From Thermorudis peleae (GTDB taxonomy: Bacteria; Chloroflexota; Chloroflexia; Thermomicrobiales; Thermomicrobiaceae): a stretch of DNA of 64,000 nucleotides. How positions within the stretch are numbered: the stretch's first letter is position 1; each line of letters starts with the position of its first letter. The DNA is taken from positions 186,001 through 250,000 of the forward strand of contig NZ_JQMP01000003.1 in the NCBI RefSeq assembly GCF_000744775.1, in the 5' to 3' direction. Under the pieces are notes generated by a model that was given only the letters and a program-made list of their open reading frames with translations, was not told where the DNA came from and ran no database searches. The position numbers were made by a program, and so were the translations under genes. Positions 59,092-64,000 of the stretch are shown here, in pieces.

Positions 59092-60093
59092 GTGGTGGAG
59101 CCGATCGTCCAAGAGCTTGAGCCAGGAGTGTTTTCCATTGACCTCGTCTTCCGTGATGCACCGCAGGCGATTTTGGTCTACCTCATCGCGAGTCGGGAGG
59201 GCCTTACGCTCATTGAGACCGGCCCGGCTTCAACGATTGACGCGCTGCGAGCCGGGATCGCCGCAGCCGGTTTTGCGTTTGAGCAGGTCACGCAACTCGT
59301 CGTGACCCACATCCACCTGGACCATGCGGGAGCAGCTGGTGCACTGCTTGCTGCGCTCCCGAACGCCCGGCTCTTCGTCCATCGTCTGGGCGCGCCACAT
59401 ATGATCGACCCAACGCGGCTGTTGGCCAGCGCGGGGCGCATCTACGGCGACCAGCTGATTCCGCTCTGGGGCGAGACACTGCCTTGCCCAGCTGAACGCG
59501 TTATCCCGCTCGACGACGGCGATCTGATCGATGCCGGGAGCCGGACGCTCCGCGCCGTCGCAACACCCGGACATGCAAGCCACCACCACGCGTTCCACGA
59601 TGTTACGAGCGGCGCGGTCTACACCGGCGACGTTGCTGGCATCCGTATCAACAGCCGGCCGTTCGTCTTCCCGCCAACGCCGCCGCCGGACATCGACCTT
59701 GGTCACTGGCGGCAGAGCATCACGCGGCTGCGTGCGCTGCGTCCGTCTCGTCTCTACCTCACCCACGGCGGGCCAGTTTATGATCCCGACTGGCACTTTG
59801 ACGACCTGCTTGCCCGCCTCTTCCTCTGGAGCGGGTTGGTTGGCGCGCGGCTGCAGGCCGGCGACACCCCAGAAGCCATCACCGAGATGTTAATGCAACT
59901 CGGCGAGGCCGAATTCTTCACCACGTGCGGCGACGCAAGCACGCAGCCGGCCTACCGCTGGGCATCTGGCGGCTACCGCATGTCGGTCGACGGGCTGGTG
60001 CGCTACTTCCGCCGCCATGCTCCGAGCGCATCGGGGCTGTTGCGTGCGGACGATGTGCCCGGGGCAGCCAACCAGGCGGCAAGCTCGAGCTGA
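59092..60093 (+). CDS. Metallo-beta-lactamase-fold hydrolase
   Basis: A 333-residue MBL-fold protein with the full dinuclear zinc site: THIHLDHAGAAG (H-x-H-x-D-H), HASHHHAF with the third-site His, the bridging Asp in VYTGDVAGI, and the last His in YLTHGGPVYD. A helical extension of about 90 residues follows the core, as in glyoxalase-II-like and RNase-unrelated hydrolases such as SoxH-type. The start is GTG after AAGGGAG. The following gene begins 11 nt later, so the two are probably co-transcribed. Substrate unknown. Confidence 0.9.
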   Translation: MVEPIVQELEPGVFSIDLVFRDAPQAILVYLIASREGLTLIETGPASTIDALRAGIAAAGFAFEQVTQLVVTHIHLDHAGAAGALLAALPNARLFVHRLGAPHMIDPTRLLASAGRIYGDQLIPLWGETLPCPAERVIPLDDGDLIDAGSRTLRAVATPGHASHHHAFHDVTSGAVYTGDVAGIRINSRPFVFPPTPPPDIDLGHWRQSITRLRALRPSRLYLTHGGPVYDPDWHFDDLLARLFLWSGLVGARLQAGDTPEAITEMLMQLGEAEFFTTCGDASTQPAYRWASGGYRMSVDGLVRYFRRHAPSASGLLRADDVPGAANQAASSS

Positions 60094-60104
60094 GGAGGCA
60101 GGCG

Positions 60105-60785
60105 ATGACGGAATACCGTGCGCACGAGCAACCACTCCTCACCAGCCTGCTGGGCGAGGCGGCATCGTGGACACTGGAGAGCGACCTGCTGCACTTTGAC
60201 GGGCATACAGCTGTGGTGCGCGTGACCCTCCGGCTCGACCTGCAGACGGTCAGCGCCCTCGGCTCGGCCTCGACTGACGAGGGTGCACCGCCAGTCGAGC
60301 AGGCCGAGGACCGTGCACTGACGCGGTTGCTTGCACGGCTCGGCCGCGCGAGCATTCCGGCTGAACCGGCGCGTCCGGCCCTCGCCGGCACGTTCTCGCC
60401 TTCGGGCATTGACGATCTGCTCACGCCAGCGCCACCCGAGCCACCACCCCCGCCACCACTCGAGACGGTCCAGCCACCGTTTACGGCGTCATCGCTGTCA
60501 GAAGAGCTTCCGGTAAGCGTTGTCTCCCCAACGCCGCCGGCGGGTCAGCCGCTCGCCAAAAATGCGGCAGCACAGACCGCTGGTCGCAGCCGCTCCATCC
60601 GACAGACGGAGTGGGACAGCTTCTGGCGTTGGGCGCGCAGCATGGGCATCCGCAGCCGTCCCGAAATTGAGGAACTGCTTGGGCAGAGCATTGAGGGGCT
60701 GTCTCCGCGGGAGGTTCGCACCGCACTTGAGGCGAAGCTCGCGCAGCGCCATGCTGGCACCAGCCAAGGGACAAGCCTGCGGTAG
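60105..60785 (+). CDS. Hypothetical protein, faintly Rad52/single-strand-annealing-like
   Basis: A 226-residue soluble protein in three parts. The N-terminal ~85 residues (SWTLESDLLHFDGHTAVVRVTLRLD ... EQAEDRALTRLLARLGRA, in pieces) recall the beta-sheet and the A-x-R-A helix of Rad52-like annealing proteins. A Pro-rich linker covers about 100-160, and a C-terminal helical segment (RQTEWDSFWRWARSMGIRSR, then PEIEELLGQSIEGLSP) resembles the short domain found at the C terminus of phage recombination proteins. GAGGAGG lies ahead of the ATG. The resemblance is weak, key residues are not verifiable by eye, and it sits beside an MBL gene rather than recombination genes. Treat it as unknown. Confidence 0.7.
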   Translation: MTEYRAHEQPLLTSLLGEAASWTLESDLLHFDGHTAVVRVTLRLDLQTVSALGSASTDEGAPPVEQAEDRALTRLLARLGRASIPAEPARPALAGTFSPSGIDDLLTPAPPEPPPPPPLETVQPPFTASSLSEELPVSVVSPTPPAGQPLAKNAAAQTAGRSRSIRQTEWDSFWRWARSMGIRSRPEIEELLGQSIEGLSPREVRTALEAKLAQRHAGTSQGTSLR

Positions 60786-60796
60786 GCAGCAAAGGC

Positions 60797-60827
60797 GTAG
60801 CCGCCCGGCGCGATGCCAGGCGGCTAC
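60797..60827. terminator. Bidirectional terminator between the hypothetical and ferritin-like genes
   Basis: GTAGCCGCC pairs with GGCGGCTAC around a 13-nt loop, followed on the plus strand by CGTTTGGGG. It lies between convergent genes ending at 60785 and 60866. Confidence 0.65.
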
Positions 60828-60865
60828 CGTTTGGGGTGGGGAATCGGGCGGGCAGGAGTGCACGG

Positions 60866-62257
60866 TTATGGATAGGGCACGCCGTAGCGCTTGTTGAGCA
60901 CCTGGGCGCCGAGACGACCGAGCATGATGTCCCAGCGCTCCGGCCACTCGCCAGGGTGCCACTCGAGCCGAGCGCGCTCGAAGTACTGGACAACGTAGGT
61001 CTTGCCGTTGTCCGGGTTTTGCTCGCGGAACTCCTCGCTGATCGGGAAGCCAAAGATCTCGAGTCCGCCGAACTTCTGCCAGTAGCGCAGGAACCCGTGT
61101 CCGAGATAGTGGCCCGTTTGCGGGAAGTACACGACCTCGACCGAGTCGGGGACCATGCCACCGTTCCAGACCGGGGCGTTGCCCTGCGGCAGCGGGCGGA
61201 ACGGCGGCTCATTCTCGCGCCCGGCCGTCACCTCGCGGCCGACGAGGCCGAGCAACACGTCGTAGCGTTGCGGCGCAGCGCCGGGGTGCAGTTCGAAGCG
61301 AGCCCGCTCGAAGTACTGCACCGTGAGGCCGTTCTCTTGCATCACTTCGGTCAGCGGGTATCCGAAGATCGCTAGCCCACCGAACGCCTGCCAGTAGGAC
61401 AGGAACGCGCCCGAGACATTGTGGCCGGTTTCCTTGAAGTATGTCGCGCCTGGTTGGGGTTGTGCCGGCGCCGTAATACCTGGCATCGCCGGGGGCGTTG
61501 CCGCTGGCGAGCATGAGACCGATGGGCCAGTCGGCGCCGTGACCGTCACGTTCGCCTTGTTGATCGTCCCTGGCCCAGGATAGGTCACCTGCGGGCCACT
61601 ACCACCAATGTAGCCGAGTTGCTGGAGTGTCTGGGCAGCTTGTCCAACGGTAGTGAAGAGCGCTTTTTCGAACGCGACATCGCTTGCCGGCCGGGTACCA
61701 AGTGCATAGTTAGCCAGCACCCGGTGTTCGGCCTCAGTGCCAGCAATCTGGAACGCGACCTTGACCAGTTCTGGCTGGTTCATCGCAGCGAACTCGCGTG
61801 CCGCCGCGATGTAGGCCGCGATAAATGCCGTCTCGAGTGAGACGATCGTGCTGAAGAGCTTGGTGTATGAGGACAGGATACTTGTATCAGGAACGGTAAA
61901 CGTCTGCGTCAACGGCTGTGCCCCTGCGCTGAGCAAGTACTCGAGGTGAAACTCTTCCTCGGCCCGTGCTGCGTCAAGGATTGCCACGACAACATCAGGA
62001 ATTGGCTTATCATAGCCGCCCTTCTTGGCGCTGTCGATTGCACCACCGAGCAACGTTACTGCCATTGATTCGGCGGTCGCTGCAATGTTAATGATATCCT
62101 TAACCGACTCAGGCGAGTCGGCGAGTACCGACCGGAAGAGCCCAAGCCGTGACATGAGCAGTCCGGCACCAGCAATACCGGCGCCTTTAAAGAGCGTGCG
62201 CCGTGAGACGCGCGCATTCGTTACCGTGTTCAAGAGATCGACTGGATTCGTGGCCAT
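60866..62257 (-). CDS. Tat-exported ferritin-like protein with duplicated C-terminal FGYP-type repeats
   Basis: A 463-residue exported protein. The twin-arginine signal is NARVSRRTLFKGAGIAG (about residues 14-30). A ferritin-like four-helix domain spans about 50-235, with carboxylate/His pairs in AARAEEEFHLEYL and GTEAEHRVLANY. After a Pro-rich stretch come two copies of a module of about 80 residues: YFKETGHNVSGAFLSYWQAF, GGLAIFGYPLTE and QYFERARFELHPG; then YFPQTGHYLGHGFLRYWQKF, GGLEIFGFPISEE and QYFERARLEWHPG. These modules are widespread in Chloroflexota surface proteins and may bind sugars or cell wall. GGAGAAGGAGG supports the ATG at 62257. Its ferritin part is paralogous to the next gene. 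Confidence 0.9.
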   Translation of the reverse strand: MATNPVDLLNTVTNARVSRRTLFKGAGIAGAGLLMSRLGLFRSVLADSPESVKDIINIAATAESMAVTLLGGAIDSAKKGGYDKPIPDVVVAILDAARAEEEFHLEYLLSAGAQPLTQTFTVPDTSILSSYTKLFSTIVSLETAFIAAYIAAAREFAAMNQPELVKVAFQIAGTEAEHRVLANYALGTRPASDVAFEKALFTTVGQAAQTLQQLGYIGGSGPQVTYPGPGTINKANVTVTAPTGPSVSCSPAATPPAMPGITAPAQPQPGATYFKETGHNVSGAFLSYWQAFGGLAIFGYPLTEVMQENGLTVQYFERARFELHPGAAPQRYDVLLGLVGREVTAGRENEPPFRPLPQGNAPVWNGGMVPDSVEVVYFPQTGHYLGHGFLRYWQKFGGLEIFGFPISEEFREQNPDNGKTYVVQYFERARLEWHPGEWPERWDIMLGRLGAQVLNKRYGVPYP

Positions 62258-62314
62258 CGTTTCACTGCCTCCTTCTCCGTCTATCGCCAGCCAGTGCAGC
62301 ACCGTCCGGCACCA

Positions 62315-62965
62315 CTACGGTCGCAGCTGGGTTACCCCGGTGTTGTCGATCGAGCCGGGGCCGGGGTAGGTCACCTGTGGGCCGCTGCCGCCGATGAAGC
62401 CGAGTTGCTGCAAGGCTTGCGCAGCCGCGCCAACGCTGGTGAACATGGCCTTCTCAAAGGCGAGGTCGTTCGGCACACCCTGGAGAATGCCTGAGGCAAT
62501 GGCGAAGAAGCGCAGGTGCGCTCGATGCTCGGCCTCGACTGCCCCGATCTGGAGTGCCAGCTTGACCAGATCAGGCTGGCCGAGAATCGCGAACTCCTGG
62601 GCAGCTGCCATGTAGGCCGCGATAAACGCCTCTTCGAGCATGATACCGGTCTTGAGCAACGTCGCCGGATCGGTCACGATCTTCGGATCGGGAATCGTAA
62701 AGGTCAGGGTCAGTGGCTTGGCCCCCGCCCCGGTCAGGACCTCATAGTGGGCTTGCTCTTCAGCGCGGGCTGCCGTGAGAAATTGCACGACTTCGGCGTT
62801 GACATTCAGCTGGCCATTTTTCGCGGCATCGATCGCGCCACCCAGCGCCGTGACTGCCAGTGCCTCCGCTGTCGCCGCGATGTTGATGATGTCCTGCACT
62901 GACTCGCACTGCTGCGCCGCTGCAGCAAGCCGTGCGAGCTGATTCGTGCTTACGGTCAATGACAT
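62315..62965 (-). CDS. Ferritin-like domain protein without signal peptide
   Basis: A 216-residue protein that is nearly all ferritin-like domain. The helices carry AARAEEQAHYEVL and GAVEAEHRAHLRFF, the same E-x-x-H pattern as in the paralogue at 60866-62257, and the C-terminal phrase FIGGSGPQVTYPGPGSI matches it too. No Tat or Sec signal is seen at the N terminus (MSLTVSTNQLARLAAAAQQ), so this copy is probably cytosolic or co-exported. GAAGGAGG precedes the ATG. It lies 57 nt upstream of the paralogue in one operon. Iron or peroxide handling is suggested by the fold but not proven, since many members of this group (DUF4439-like) are uncharacterised. Confidence 0.87.
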   Translation of the reverse strand: MSLTVSTNQLARLAAAAQQCESVQDIINIAATAEALAVTALGGAIDAAKNGQLNVNAEVVQFLTAARAEEQAHYEVLTGAGAKPLTLTFTIPDPKIVTDPATLLKTGIMLEEAFIAAYMAAAQEFAILGQPDLVKLALQIGAVEAEHRAHLRFFAIASGILQGVPNDLAFEKAMFTSVGAAAQALQQLGFIGGSGPQVTYPGPGSIDNTGVTQLRP

Positions 62966-63258
62966 GGGTTCGCCTCCTTCGCTTCCATTCTGACCAGACG
63001 GACGCGTGTACTGCGCTGGACTCGCTGTTGCGCTCGTCGGGACGTTCCCGCTGTTCCACCCTCCACCGCTTCGCCGCCGCTACCTCCTCTCCTGCATGCG
63101 TGCTGCCATCGCACAGTGCTTGCAACGGTGCCTACGGCAAGAGCAACAGGAATAGATCACCAGAGACGTGGCAAAGCGGCAATTTCTTGCTAGACTGACC
63201 GCAGAAACCGGGTCAGCCTTGGCAACGCAGATGGCGACCGGGGAGGGGAACTGGGCAA

Positions 63259-63876
63259 ATGGTACGGAACAATGCGCCAAACGAGCGGGCTGCTGCCCAG
63301 CACGATCCCCGTACTGACGCGGAACTCTTGGCGGCGATCGCCGCTAGTGATCCTGACGCCCTCGTGGCACTGTATGACCGGTATGGTCGGCTTGCGTTCG
63401 GCCTCGCGTATCGCATCCTGGGCGACGCGTTTTTGGCGGAGGAAGTAGTGCAGGATGCCTTCATGAATGTCTGGCGCAACGCAGCCAAGTTCGATGCGAA
63501 CCGTGGGGCCGTGCGCTCGTGGCTGCTGGCGATTGTCCACCACCGCGCTGTTGACCGACTCCGCGAATGGCGCGGGAAGGCACCGGAAGTCGACCTCGAT
63601 GATGCTGCGCTGACCCTGGCTGCTCCTGACGTCTGGGGAGCGTTGCTTGACCAGCTCGAGCTGGAAAGCGTGCAACAAGCGCTTGCAGCGCTGCCGGAGG
63701 AACAGCGTCTTGCTCTCGAGCTCGCCTACTTCCAGGGTCTCACCCACCAGGAGATCGCTGAGCGAACCGGGTGGCCACTCGGTACGGTCAAGAGCCGGCT
63801 GAGGCTTGGCCTGGCCAAACTTGCCGACCTGCTGGCACCGTTACGAACACCAGGAGACCAGAATGCTCGGGGTTAA
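63259..63876 (+). CDS. ECF-type RNA polymerase sigma factor (SigK-like)
   Basis: A 205-residue group IV sigma factor. Region 2 is at about residues 28-95 (DPDALVALYDRYGRLAFGLA, then LAEEVVQDAFMNVWRNAAKF), and region 4 at about 130-190 (ALAALPEEQRLALELAYFQG, GLTHQEIAERTGWPLGTVKS, RLRLGLAKL). Signal-dependent genes are its targets; the partner anti-sigma factor gene follows. GGGGAGGGGAACTG precedes the ATG. It is divergent from the two ferritin-like genes, which might be in its regulon. Confidence 0.95.
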   Translation: MVRNNAPNERAAAQHDPRTDAELLAAIAASDPDALVALYDRYGRLAFGLAYRILGDAFLAEEVVQDAFMNVWRNAAKFDANRGAVRSWLLAIVHHRAVDRLREWRGKAPEVDLDDAALTLAAPDVWGALLDQLELESVQQALAALPEEQRLALELAYFQGLTHQEIAERTGWPLGTVKSRLRLGLAKLADLLAPLRTPGDQNARG

Positions 63877-63925
63877 CTCCCATGGCGCAGGCCCGCATCG
63901 AAACCTAGGTTCAAAGGAGCACGAC

Positions 63926-64000
63926 GTGTGGGAACAGGAACACTCTAACCACGAGCAGATTCGCGACCTCCTCGGCGCGTATGCCCTTGATGCGCTGAGC
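63926..64000 (+). CDS. Anti-sigma factor, RskA-like (5' part only)
   Basis: The first 25 codons run off the right edge. They encode VWEQEHSNHEQIRDLLGAYA and then LDALS, matching the N-terminal helix of RskA-type anti-sigma factors that binds an ECF sigma factor. The GTG at 63926 has AAAGGAG six bases upstream; an in-frame ATG at 63863 with AGGAG six bases upstream, overlapping the sigma gene, is equally plausible. A zinc-binding motif and a membrane helix should follow outside the window. Confidence 0.8.
   Translation, partial: MWEQEHSNHEQIRDLLGAYALDALS

Noticed and set aside
1-64000. CRISPR arrays, rRNA or tRNA genes and insertion sequences.
   Set aside because: No regularly spaced repeat, no rRNA-like sequence, no tRNA T-loop/acceptor pattern and no transposase motif was seen by eye; a tRNAscan or ISfinder run could still find a missed case.

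Overview
The window is high-GC DNA with dense, mostly short-gapped gene sets and no rRNA, tRNA, CRISPR array or insertion sequence that I can recognise. The gene content suggests a thermophilic member of the Chloroflexota, probably the Thermomicrobia (Thermomicrobium / Sphaerobacter relatives). The pointers are Thr/Pro-repeat surface proteins, Tat-anchored ferritin-like proteins, an aerobic-CO-dehydrogenase-like molybdenum hydroxylase, and an NCS2 permease beside FdrA/DUF1116/DUF2877 genes. This placement is inference from gene families; no phylogenetic marker was tested.

Layout. 1-2.3 kb: the end of a MacB-type ABC exporter operon and a small DUF5666-like secreted protein. 3.0-5.4 kb: a large secreted protein with Thr/Pro tandem repeats, whose last ~59 codons are cut off by an apparent one-base deletion. 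5.7-8.9 kb: an SPW-type membrane protein, a coiled-coil protein, and a nicotinamidase-niaR operon with a well-placed operator. 8.9-12.8 kb: a GT-C-like membrane protein, an HpcH/HpaI aldolase, a PduO-type adenosyltransferase and a 38-residue membrane peptide. 12.9-15.5 kb: a primase-polymerase/helicase with palindromes inside its coding sequence, probably a relic of a replicon. 16.1-23.8 kb: dcd, cca, a membrane-anchored glycoside hydrolase, an amino-acid-type binding lipoprotein and an ABC-2 exporter. 24-26.4 kb: a HAD-phosphatase/SerA fusion behind a structured leader that encodes a serine-rich peptide. 26.4-31.5 kb: a glycogen-synthase-like glycosyltransferase, a VIT/CCC1 transporter with an iron-box-like site, a sugar nucleotidyltransferase and argS.

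31.5-47.7 kb is a nitrogen-heterocycle catabolic island. A minus-strand operon encodes a UraA-like permease, a three-subunit molybdenum hydroxylase and two cyclase-family hydrolases. Divergent from it are DUF2877, FdrA, DUF1116 and carbamate kinase (the AllH/F/G/K set). Beyond them lie an isocitrate/isopropylmalate-type dehydrogenase, an M55 aminopeptidase, PyrR and an M20 carbamoylase/allantoate amidohydrolase. Together these would import a purine- or pyrimidine-like ring compound, hydroxylate and open it, release carbamoyl groups, and recover ATP from carbamoyl phosphate.

47.7-52.8 kb: 2-oxoglutarate dehydrogenase E1 and E2 with an alpha/beta hydrolase. 53.1-56.2 kb: a copper-handling operon (CopC-CopD fusion, a secreted FixH/YtkA-like protein and a Cys/His-rich membrane protein). 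56.2-60.8 kb: an FAD-dependent reductase, MgtE, an MBL-fold hydrolase and a possible Rad52-like hypothetical. 60.9-64 kb: two ferritin-like paralogues, then an ECF sigma factor and the start of its anti-sigma factor.
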